Below are positions 11,285 through 19,335 of a stretch of 64,000 bases of DNA, piece by piece. Within the stretch, counting starts at the first letter, position 1. Every line of letters starts with the position of its first letter. The stretch comes from CAVXGU01 sp963761615 (GTDB taxonomy: Bacteria > Acidobacteriota > Vicinamibacteria > Vicinamibacterales > CAVVIG01). The notes beneath the pieces are model-generated. The model made no database searches. It saw nothing but the letters and a program-made list of their open reading frames with translations, and was not told the DNA's origin. Location of the stretch: assembly GCA_963761615.1 (NCBI GenBank), contig CAVXGU010000004.1, forward strand, positions 496,001-560,000, read 5' to 3'. The position numbers and the translations under genes were made by a program.

Positions 11285-12277
11285 TCATGGCTCCTTCGAG
11301 TAGCCCGCAAAGGTGAAGTCGAACAGCTCGTCCGGGTCGGTCGGGTCGAACTGGAGGTGGAACTTGAGGTTCTCCGGCCACGCCGTCTTCTTGACCGCCA
11401 CCTGCAGCGAGTTGCTCGGCGCGCCCTTCGCGTGGGCGAGAGGTTCCGCCGTCCCCGTCTGGGTGCCGTTGCCGTCGGCAGGTGCCACGCTCGCAATGAA
11501 GCCCTTCGGTACGAGTGGACGCGACATGTCGTCGTAGAAGTACACTCGGAAGATATCGGGGTGGACGAACGTCCCCTCGAGATGGTGCCACTGGTCGGCT
11601 GACATGAAGAACGCGCCGCCATGACGGGGATTGTGGTCGCCGTGGGGACGCCGCTCGTACAGCTTGACGCGGTCGCTGCGGTCCTTGCACTTCCCCGGAT
11701 TGAGCGCTTTCACGCTGGGGTCATCCTTACAGGTGAAGTAGAGGCCCACGGTAATGGAAACGAGCTTCGTGTGGTCATCGGGCAGATGCCGGGTTTGTCG
11801 CGGATGAAGAGCGCCACCTTCAGGCACGAGTACGCCAGGGCGAGGCGAACCGGCAGAGAGCCGCTCCCGACTTGGGACACTTGCCGGGCTTGTCGAGAAT
11901 GACCGCTTCTTCGCCCTTCGACGGGCATGCGTACGAGAGCGGCGGGAGTTCCTCGGTCGGCGAGCGGTCGCCGCCTCCACCTTGACGCTGTACAGATGCT
12001 GGAAATCGCCGTCGTGGACCGTCGCGGTGACCTCGTCGCCCTTCATCATCTTCGCCAGGACAGCGTCGTCGACCTTGTAACTCATCGTCATCGGGGGCAT
12101 CCAGCCCTCGATGTTCTCGTTGGTGACGCTGATCGTCTTGGTCGCCTGGTCTACGGATTCCACCTTCCCGCGGAAGGCGTGTTCGCCCTTGGCCTGGGCG
12201 TGGATGACGAGCGCACTCGCGAATACACCCGCCATCACGCCTGCGGCCAGCCGACCAAGTCTTCGTCTGCGCGTCAT
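11285..12277 (-). pseudogene. CusF-domain protein fused to repeated Cys-Cys heavy-metal motifs, frame-disrupted in the middle
   Basis: ATG 12275-12277 follows a GGAGGAG site. A signal peptide (GVMAGVFASALVIHAQA) precedes a CusF-type domain of about 85 residues with the Cu(I)-binding signature GWMPPMTMSYKV. The middle, reconstructed across frames, holds three Cys pairs: ACPSKGEEAVILDKPGKCPK, YSCLKVALFIRDKPGICP and YFTCKDDPSVKALNPGKC. They resemble the YxC...PGKCP heavy-metal-binding repeat. The C-terminal 120 residues (HNPRHGGAFFMSADQWHHLE, FRVYFYDDMSRPL, DELFDFTFAGY) are His-rich and look like a periplasmic sensor or storage domain. It likely binds copper in the periplasm. Confidence 0.65.
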
Positions 12278-12381
12278 CGCGTCTCCTCCCTTCAACTGTG
12301 GATCACGTCTGCCTCCACGGGCTGTCGACCAAATCGCTGCGCGTGCGGACTCTCTCCAAGGCTGTCAGACATGTAAATGCG

Positions 12382-12985
12382 CTACCGAGCGACGGTGAAC
12401 TTGCCGAACATTCCGGCCTTCGCGTGACCGCGAACCGTGCACAAGTAGTATCCCTGGCCGGTGCGAGCCGCCTTCACCACGAGCTCTGTCGCATTGAAGG
12501 GCTTCCCGTCCTTGTGAGGCCGCAACGGAACGGTTCCCACCGCGTCCCCGCCGATGACCGGGACGTCCGGATAGGGCGGCGCCTTTGACGCCACCTTGAA
12601 GTCGTGATTCATGTCATCGTCTACGTTGATCACCGTGAACGTGACGGGGCGCCGTCCGGCACCACGAGTTCCGGGTTCGCGAGGCCGGCGATATTGACGA
12701 CATCATGTTGTCTTCTGGGCCGGCCAGGACCGTCAGGTGCGAGTCCGCCCGCGAAGCGTGATTCGGTTGGTCCCCCGGTCGATCGTCGGAGACCCCGACA
12801 CGGCCGGGAAGTCGGCCTCGCCGGAACGTCTTCGCGTGCGTGGAAATGGTCTCGAGAAGACCAGGAGACGATGCCCGCTGTGCGGACCCCGTGGCGACGG
12901 CCGCAAGCAGCGCCGCCACGATCACCGAGCCGCGAGGGACAAGCTCTCGCGCGGTGCCTCGAACGATGGATTGCAAATGACGCAT
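12382..12985 (-). pseudogene. Plastocyanin-like cupredoxin, secreted, frame-disrupted
   Basis: ATG 12983-12985 (MRHLQSIVRG) follows a GGAGGAG site and leads into a signal peptide (SVIVAALLAAVATGSA). After frame changes the mature domain reads SHLTVLAGPEDNMMS, LVVPDGAPVTFTVINVDDDM and NHDFKVASKAPP, and the C-terminus YYLCTVRGHAKAGMFGKFTV. His (NHD), Cys, His and Met match the four type-1 copper ligands. It would be a soluble periplasmic electron carrier or copper protein. It lies between the CusF-domain gene and the SCO gene. Confidence 0.65.
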
Positions 12986-13131
12986 GACTCGCTCCTCCTT
13001 CTGCAATTCACTCATTATCGGTGTCCCGGCGCGGGAGCCACCGGTGGCCACACCCTTGGGCGCCTCCGGCGTCGGCTGTTAAACGGCGACCATCGGTAAG
13101 GCGTCGTTCCGTTGACACGAAGAGAACGCAC

Positions 13132-13770
13132 TCACGACGGCAGCTGCAGGGCGCGTTCGAGTACCGCGGCGATCGTGTCAGTCGCTTCGTCCGGCCCGAA
13201 CAGGCCCCGCAGCTTCCCGTCCTTGTCGATGAGATAGGTGAAGGCGGTGTGACTGACCTGGGGCACGCTGGAGCCTGGCGGCGTCGAGATCGTGTATGAC
13301 GCGTCGTATTGCTTCACCACTCGATCGATCTGCTTGCGCGTGCCCGTCAGACCGATGAGCGGGGCGTCGAAGCTCTTCACGTATTCGGCGAGGACGGCGG
13401 GCGTGTCTCGTGCCACGTCGACCGTGATGAACAGCACCTGCACGGCATCGCGCTTCGCACCGCTGCGTACGATGGCGCTCGCCGATCTTCGACATCGTCA
13501 GCGGGCACACGTCCGGACAGGACGTGTAGCCGAAGAACATCAGCACGACCTTCCCCGCTCGCCGGACAGTCTGAACGGGTGGCCGTTCTGGTCGGTCAGC
13601 GTGAAGTCTCCGCCGAAGTCGTAGTCACGAAGCGTGACGTCCTGGAGGCTGACGGCCGGTGGTGGCTCGCCCTGGTCGCGAGCGACGGTCGCGGGCCCGG
13701 CATCAGGGCGCCCGCAGGCAACGGCCGCCGCCATCGCGGCGGCGACCCGGACGTGTCTTGCTCGTATCAC
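13132..13770 (-). pseudogene. SCO1/SenC-family copper chaperone, frame-disrupted
   Basis: A GTG at 13768-13770 follows AGGAG and starts a lipoprotein-like leader (VAAAMAAAVACG). The domain reads DFGGDFTLTDQNGHPFRLS, then in a second frame MLMFFGYTSCPDVCPLTMSK with the CxxxC copper site, then FITVDVARDTPAVLAEYV and SVPQVSHTAFTYLIDKDGK with the conserved His. SCO proteins deliver copper to the CuA site of cytochrome oxidase or act as thiol reductases. Length is about 212 residues, as usual. Confidence 0.75.
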
Positions 13771-13802
13771 GACATGCTCCTGCTCCTCGTCAGCGCGACG
13801 TG

Positions 13803-14190
13803 TCAGCGACTCACCGCCGCGCCGCTCCTCACCTGGGCTGATCCGGTCTTGATGGTTCCGTCGGAAAGCCGCAGGGTGATGTTAGTTGTATCTCCCGGCG
13901 AGAGAGCTTTCGTAGGCTGTCCAGCATCGATGTGAAAGCCGCCGGGTTTCAGCGTCGTCACCCCGCCCGCCTGCACCGCAACCTGCTCCACCTTCACCAT
14001 CGACATCATCATCGTGGTGTCGTCCACGTGCATGGCGTCCAGCTCGTGGTGGCCAGCGGACCCACGGAGGCAGCCACGAGCGACACGGCTCCGACAGTCG
14101 TTCTCGGTGTGAGATAGGCCGCCGTATCGGCTTCACCGACGCTTCCTAAAGCCACGCGTCCCGCACGACCACGTGCCCGCCGCTCTCAGC
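13803..14190 (-). pseudogene. PCu(A)C-type periplasmic copper chaperone, frame-disrupted
   Basis: The C-terminal part is clean: AMHVDDTTMMMSMVKVEQV, TTLKPGGFHIDAG, GDTTNITLRLSDGTIK. These match the H...M...M and PGG.HIM motifs of PCu(A)C (DUF461) proteins. The N-terminal strands read in other frames (HVVVRDAWL, then after a TAG, EASVKPIRRPISHTEND). The expected Met of HIM reads as Asp through a frame slip. PCu(A)C proteins pass Cu(I) to cytochrome oxidase together with SCO. The start cannot be fixed because the upstream reading runs straight into the cytochrome c segment. Confidence 0.6.
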
Positions 14191-14678
14191 GGCACGCTGA
14201 AGCGACACGATGAACGCACCAGGGCCAGACGGTCGCTCCGCGACAGGTGACTGTCGGTGGGCGTCGGCAGCATGCCGGTCCGGAAGCCGGCCCCGATGTC
14301 GCCACGATGTCGGCTGCGCTGCTGCCCTGCACGTACAGCGTGAGGTCCTGAAGTCACAAGGCGCCAGATCTAAGCCGAGCCACGGAGACGCCATCGCCTC
14401 GGCCATCCGGCCCGTGACAGACCGCACCGCCGTGACGGTACGGGCCATGGGCCTCCACGATCGCACCATCGACCGCCACGCAGGCGGGCGGCGGCCGCGG
14501 GAGCGCGCGGACCGGCGACCGGCGCGCCCCATCCCCAGAGCGGCTGATCTCGCGACCACCAACAGACCCTCACCATTGCCTCGCCTGCTAGATACACATG
14601 TGAATCTAGAGCGCGTGCCATCGCGATTCGATCTCCGAGCTGGGGCGGGCAGGTTCTGAACCCAGAAGACCTGACCAT
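14150..14678 (-). pseudogene. c-type cytochrome domain, frame-disrupted
   Basis: Across frames the minus strand reads RHGGAVCHGPDGRGDG (a CxxCH heme site with the first Cys lost), then DFRDLTLYVQGSSAADIVATIGAGFRTGMLPTPTD (quoted here in two abutting parts, the second from IGAGF) and LSRSDRLALVRFIVSLQ. The order CH-GPDGRGDG, DLT, I..G....MP, L....V.F is that of mono-heme cytochrome c. The extreme N-terminus is not resolved. It overlaps or runs into the PCu(A)C reading, so it may be a separate gene or an N-terminal domain of the same protein. Confidence 0.45.
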
Positions 14679-15264
14679 CAGGAAGACGACCGGCGGACGA
14701 TAAAATCGATTAGGAGCCGCTAGCGCTGAAACGTGCCGGGCCCAGTTTGCGGCGGGGAAGGTTACGCGCGCGGCCGCAGGCCGCTCGGGTGATAAATGAG
14801 GTCGCTGGTGGCGTTGCCATGCGGGGTGAAGACGGCGGGTACCACGGCGCGGCCGCGGCTGAGGCCGGGCCAGATCTCCGATCTAGCCGAGAAACGCGGG
14901 GTGGTTGACTGCCCTGAGGGCCGTGGGCCGTTGCAGACGCCAGCGGGAAGATGTCGAGCCGTCGCCAGAGGGGCGGGACGGCGTGCACCGTCCAATCAAC
15001 CACTTTGCAGATTCCGCACGACCGGCATGCGGTCCCGCATGACATGAAGACGCCCGCGACGAAGGCCGGCGACGATATCCCTCCAGCACGAACTGACGAA
15101 GGACCAACTACGTGCCGAGCACCAACACCGCGTCGGAGCCTCGCCATGACTGACCGCTGCTTGGGTCTCGGCGGGGCGCAACATCCCCAAGCTCGACGGT
15201 CTCCTGAGCCGCACGACGGGGCGAGTCAGGGTGAGCGCGCGGGCGGCCAATGGGCTGCCTCGGT
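14679..15264. other. Stretch with no gene I can support
   Basis: Both strands have open frames of 70-145 codons, but none gives a recognisable motif, a convincing start site or consistent frame use. Given the broken genes on both sides, a decayed or misread gene may be hidden here. Confidence 0.4.
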
Positions 15265-16108
15265 TCGTGAGGCACAGCACCTCGTGAGACAGCTGCTTCT
15301 CGTTCTTCTCCTCATCGGTGTCTCTGGTGGACGAGGTGCGCGGGCAACAGCCCTCTGGCAAGGCTGCACGCCGTCATCGGCAGCATCTTCGAAGCAGTTC
15401 GTGCGGCGGGATTCCGCCTGCGAATTCTTCCGCGGTCCGGAGTCCGTCGATCGGTTTCTCATACAAGACCTGCCCGTCGCGGATCAGATCGATGGCGCCC
15501 AACCTCGAGGGCAGGGTAGCCAATCGTTGATTTCTGAGCGACATTCATGTCCAGCCTCCCGCGCCGGAGCTACGAGACGCTCCGTCGCGCTTCCAAGCGA
15601 AGGTCCGGCGACCAGCTCCGGATCGTCGGCGTGCTCCAGGACGACGTCGCCGAGCCAGGTAGAAGACTCACCAGAGCACAAGGATTAACCGACCCGGTCG
15701 TGATCGACTCCACGACATTGTCCTAGACCTTCACCAGTGCCACCGCGTTCCAGACCTCGTTCATCGTCGAACGGGACGGCCGGGTCGTGCAGAAGCGGCG
15801 TCTTCATGTGCTCGACGCCGACCGCGTGGACGCGGAAGTCAGAGCTTGTCGAGGATCTGCCCGTCCACGAGGCCGTGGAACGGATCGACCTGCCTCGCGG
15901 ACCCCGAGGTCGACGTCACCAGCGCGCCGACCCGGCGCCGACGGCGTGGATGCTGCTCAGTTATTTCGCCCAGTGCCAAGGCCGAGGCCCTCCGGGAGAA
16001 GAGGTCCACGGAGTGCCCGTGCGGCTGGACCTGTCAGTCACCGACTGCGCCTGCGCGGCCAGCCTGCCGATCGCGCGCGCGAACGTCGCTAAGCTCAGGG
16101 CGCGCTGA
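15265..16108 (+). pseudogene. TlpA/ResA-like thioredoxin with Cys-rich C-terminal domain, frame-disrupted
   Basis: Joined across frames the plus strand gives an N-terminal membrane segment (RQLLLVLLLIGVSGG), FFRGPESVDRFLIQDL, then SMAPNLEGRVA, IVDF-stop-ATF and a region where WCPPC should stand but does not. DQLRIVGVLQDDVAEP, LTYPVVID, TSFIVERDGRVVQKRRLHVLDADRVDAEV (two abutting parts) and a C-terminal STECPCGW...LSVTDCA...PIARANVAKLRAR follow. It is a paralogue of the intact gene at 37016-37879, sharing the same C-terminal cysteine domain. The Trp before the active site reads TGA and the CxxC is not visible. It ends at 16108. Confidence 0.6.
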
Positions 16109-16399
16109 CCTCGGCGTCCGCCGTGATGGGGAAGAGACCGCGCCTGGAACTCGAGGCTCGAGAGGAGTATCTTCCGTCCGGCCTGCCTCGACGGCGACGT
16201 CGGTCACAGCCGCTCGGGAGGCGCAGCGACGACGTCGTCCGACCGTGCCGGCCGAAGAAGCCCCGGTCCGATGCGTGCGTGGCTCGCTTCGTCTCGTGGC
16301 CGACCTCCCTTGTCCTCGCCCCGTCGAGCGCTTCTCGGCCGTGGCTTGTTATTTCAGAGCTGCTGCCGGCCGTCTTCTGTGTGGCTGTCTTCGCGGTCG

Positions 16400-16543
16400 C
16401 TCTGCAGATGCCTCGCGGTTTTTCGCCAGTTTCGTCGCGCGGTCGTCGAGCGCCACGGCGGCGACCGCGTCAGGGCGGCCGCGGACCTTGGGATCTCGTT
16501 GTCGATGCTGAAGCACGCGACCGTGCGAGATCGCTATCGGTGA
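16400..16543 (+). pseudogene. Fis-type HTH tail of an NtrC-family activator, remnant
   Basis: Only the last part reads clearly: VVERHGGDRVRAAADLGISLS followed by MLK, the HTH_8 (Fis) helix pair that closes sigma-54-dependent activators. Upstream no AAA+ motif can be recovered. A very similar tail lies 500 bp further on, so this is a degraded copy or paralogue. Confidence 0.4.
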
Positions 16544-16699
16544 ACGTGCCACTCGCGATGTGCTTCGTTAGGTGATCGTTCCGCAATGTCAGAGGCGATT
16601 CGGTTCGGCTTCTTTGCGGACTCAAGGGCCGCGCTATTCTCTATTTGTGAATCGTCCGAAGATGCCGGCAGGTAGACGCACCCCTGCGCGCCCTCCTGC

Positions 16700-17065
16700 C
16701 GACGACGTCCCGGCGCGTCGGCCGTCCAATCATCGGCTACACGGCCCGGGCGCTCGCCGCCCTGTATCCCTGGCCCGGCAACATCCTTGGAACCCGGGCA
16801 CGCCGTGGAACGAGTCTGCGCGGTCACGCTGGCGAGAATCGAACTGGACGGCCTGCCGGAGGAGATGCACGCGAGCGGGCCGCCAGCCGACGCCCGCCGG
16901 CTCCCTTCCGGGCCCACGAGACGGCATACGTCCGCGCGGTCCTCGCGCGCCACGACGGCGACCGCGCCCGGGCTGCCGCGGAGCTCGGGATCTCGCTCTC
17001 GAGGCTGAAGCGCCGCTTGCGCGCCGCCCGTGACGGGGAGGCCGCACATCGTTCGGGGTCACGTT
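16700..17065 (+). pseudogene. NtrC-family (sigma-54) activator, C-terminal remnant
   Basis: Across frames the plus strand reads ALAALYPWPGNI, then AVERVCAVTLARIELDGLPEEM, then YVRAVLARHDGDRARAAAELG and ISLSRLKRRLRAAR. L..YPWPGN (end of the AAA+ domain), the ERA linker and a Fis-type HTH are the standard C-terminus of sigma-54-dependent response regulators. The receiver and ATPase parts are missing or unreadable. The second tail is better preserved than the one at 16400. Confidence 0.55.
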
Positions 17066-17311
17066 TGACCCTGTGGCCTGACCCTGAGGGCCAAACCTGA
17101 CCCTCGACGGCTCCTGGCGCGACCGGCCGCGCTGACGCGCACCCTGTTGTACGACGCGCTCCACGTGCCACGCCCGCAGACGTTCCTCGAAGAAAGAGAT
17201 GCGGGGGCGAGACGTTGTGCGGACCAATCGGGTGTCGTGGCCATGTCCCGGCCCCACTCGTGGCGACCTGTCACGCCTTTTGCCTGAGGCTTCCGTCGAC
17301 AGGAGCGCCCG

Positions 17312-17437
17312 ATGCCACTGAATGACCCCGAGAAGGGGCCGGCCGCCTTCACCATCTGCGCCTCGGCCTCACCAATCGGACGCCTGACCGCCGCCCTGGA
17401 GGACCGCGGCGTCGTGGCGGAGATCTTCTCGCTATGA
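17312..17437 (+). CDS. Short ORF of 41 residues upstream of an unrecognised mobile-element protein
   Basis: ATG 17312 follows an AGGAG site and runs to TGA 17435-17437. This TGA overlaps the ATG of the next ORF at 17434 (ATGA arrangement). The peptide (MPLNDPEKGPAAFTIC...) has no recognisable motif. The ribosome-binding site and stop/start overlap are the only support, suggesting translational coupling. Confidence 0.35.
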   Translation: MPLNDPEKGPAAFTICASASPIGRLTAALEDRGVVAEIFSL

Positions 17438-18433
17438 CGCCCCTGGATCCGCGCACCGTGGCCATCGAAGGTGTGGGCTATCCGCCCGGCAGGCGGCGTC
17501 CTGGCATGCGTGACTCGCCACGGCGGCTACTTCATCCGGCGGCAGTACCTCGACTGGATGGGCTGCACCAAGGGGCGCGCGGTCGTCGAGTTCACGCGCC
17601 GCCTCCTCGCCCGCCGCCATGCGACCCGCCATACGTTCTGCCGGACGACGCACGTCTATCACCTGGCCTCGCAGGCGCTCTATCGTGGCGTGCCCGAGAC
17701 CACGCCGAGTGACCGGCGCCGCCGCTCGGCGCTGGCCATCAAGGTCCGCCTGATGAGCCTCGACTTCGGCGCCGCGCGTCCCGATCTGACCGTCCTGGCC
17801 ACGGAAGACGAGCGGGTCGCCTACTGCGACCGGCTCGGCATCGACCGCGCGCGCTTACCCCAGCATCCGGTCCGGCAGTTTCGCTCGTCGCTGGACACCA
17901 TGCGGTACTTTTCCGAGCCGGTGCTGTTCGCCGTCCAGGACCTCGCCGGGCCCGCTCCACAGTGGTGTGTGCCTACGTGGATGACGGGGCGCGCTCGCAG
18001 GCGGGCTTCACCACCTTCCTCCGCCACCATGCCTCGCTGCTGGCCGTCCTGCCACGCTGGCGGGTCGTGTATGTCGGGGAGATGCCGCAGCAGACCGCGC
18101 TGGCGGCCGGCGTCTTCCGGCGCGCCTTCGGCGCCACCGCGGACCTGCCGCCCGGGCTCGCCCGCGACGACATCGGCGAGTTCTTCCGGCTCCGTCGCCT
18201 CTATGAACGGGAGGCCTGGGCGGAACTGCGGACCGAGGGACTCGACCGCTTCCTGACGTGGCGCGCCCGGGTCGGCGCGGACCTCGACCCTACGCCGCAT
18301 GGCTGGTCGAGGGAGAGGCGGCCCTGGATCGCGAGGGCGTCCCCGGTGCCGACGGTCAAGGCATCCCCGCTTCGAGGCGGTCGTCGCGCCCCATCGCTAC
18401 CTGGCGACGGAGGGGGTGGAGGCCCATGTCTGA
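17434..18433 (+). pseudogene. Unrecognised protein of a family seen in mobile DNA, two frameshifts
   Basis: Three frames join into about 333 residues: TPLDPRTVAIEG, then GGYFIRRQYLDWMGCTKGRA, RRHATRHTFCRTTHVYHLAS, ALAIKVRLMSLDFGAARPDL, VLATEDERVAYCDRLGID, then AYVDDGARSQAGFTTFLRHH, LLAVLPRWRVVYVGEMPQQ, and finally FEAVVAPHRYLATEGVEAHV. From memory this order (variable N-terminus, MLD/SLDF segment, ATEDEKVA, F..FL..H..L...L..WRVVYV) occurs in uncharacterised proteins next to integrases and transposases. No catalytic motif is apparent, and I assign no function. The start at 17434 overlaps the stop of a short upstream ORF. Confidence 0.45.
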
Positions 18434-18962
18434 CCACGTAAACCACGCGGCGCCGCTGTCGTGCCCGTGCTGTACGGGTTCCCGGCACGGGGCCGCTCGG
18501 TTATCCGAGCGGCCTGGCCGCAAGCGCCCGCACGACAGCGGGTTGACCGCGCCGCTGCGTGGCGTCGCGGCACAGAGGACCGAGGGTCCGAGACAGGAGC
18601 GACCCCCTGTCCGGCGGACCGGGCTGCTGGCAGCCCGCGTACCGCCCCGCGGGGTCGCTCCTGTCTCGGACCCGTGATCACGAGGCGATCGACGGGCGAT
18701 CGCCGCCACGCATCACGGGATGATGCACGATACGCTCACGAAAGGATCGTCCCGTGCCGCTGAGTCCCGCACGACGCGCCGTACCATGCCGAGAGGCAAG
18801 ATCGCGCAACGGGTAGGGACCGCGCGTGAGGACGCTTCTCGAACATCGCGCCTGGGTGGTGGGTGTCTTGGCAGCCATCATCGGCTCCATCGGCGCACAT
18901 CATCCCGTGGCAAGTGGATGATCGGATGCTCGACCTGATCGCGGTCTGGCAGGAGAACACAG
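18434..18962. other. Intergenic stretch with a large hairpin
   Basis: No gene can be supported here. It contains the perfect 23-bp inverted repeat listed separately. A short frame from a GTG at about 18827 reads as a hydrophobic peptide (WVVGVLAAIIGSIGAHH) that stops after about 31 codons. From about 18,850 on, the DNA looks less GC-rich than its surroundings. Confidence 0.4.
18584..18673. repeat. Perfect 23-bp inverted repeat (REPIN-like hairpin)
   Basis: The arm at 18584-18606 (begins GGGTCCGAGACAGG) is the exact reverse complement of 18651-18673 (ends CTCGGACCC). The arms are separated by 44 bp, itself GC-rich and partly self-complementary. Size and layout fit a REP doublet or the terminal hairpin of a small mobile element. 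No transposase is adjacent. Confidence 0.75.
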
Positions 18963-19082
18963 ATGAAATTGATAGCCACCGGCGGGACCATCGACGATGT
19001 ATTGTGGCACCGCGGTTTGGGAACAGCGGCGCTCAACGATTCAAGGTCTGGCCATCTGCTGGATGAGTGGTCGCTGGAGTAG
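18963..19082 (+). CDS. Short ORF of 39 residues before the excisionase gene
   Basis: ATG 18963 to TAG 19080-19082 encodes MKLIATGGTIDDVLWHRG and 21 more residues. The first nine resemble the N-terminal strand of asparaginases, but nothing else of that family follows. It ends 3 bp before the excisionase start, which suggests co-transcription with it. It may be a chance ORF. Confidence 0.3.
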   Translation: MKLIATGGTIDDVLWHRGLGTAALNDSRSGHLLDEWSLE

Positions 19083-19085
19083 CGT

Positions 19086-19322
19086 ATGGACACGGCAGTC
19101 GGTGCGGAACAGGCGGCCCCCTTGCGCAGCGACGTCGACTCTGTCGTCCTCCTGCGCGCCGTTGAGGTTGCCAGGTTGCTGGGCATCAGTCGATCGCAGG
19201 TCTATGCCATGATGGCGAGCGGCCAGCTGCCTGTGATTCGCATCGGGCGTGCCATCAGGGTACCGAAGCGTGCCCTCGCCAACTGGGTCACAAGCAACAC
19301 GGTGGGTGTTGCGGCACGCTGA
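19086..19322 (+). CDS. Excisionase-family helix-turn-helix protein
   Basis: The 78 residues contain LLRAVEVARLLGISRSQVYA and LPVIRIGRAIRVPKRALANW, the MerR-like winged helix-turn-helix of HTH_17/Xis proteins. Such proteins bind attachment sites and set the direction of integrase-mediated recombination, or act as repressors. It lies directly before the integrase gene, whose ATG is 14 bp after this stop. Base composition is a little lower in GC than the flanks. The frame is intact, unlike the genes to its left. Confidence 0.8.
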   Translation: MDTAVGAEQAAPLRSDVDSVVLLRAVEVARLLGISRSQVYAMMASGQLPVIRIGRAIRVPKRALANWVTSNTVGVAAR

Positions 19323-19335
19323 AGCAGGTGACTCG

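Noticed and set aside
14710..15361. Minus-strand gene in the gap left of the TlpA-like protein
   Set aside because: Three frames are open for 70-145 codons but none gives a known motif, and the plus strand carries the thioredoxin.
18963..19082. Asparaginase fragment (MKLIATGGTIDD)
   Set aside because: Only nine residues resemble the family and the rest does not; kept as a short ORF only.
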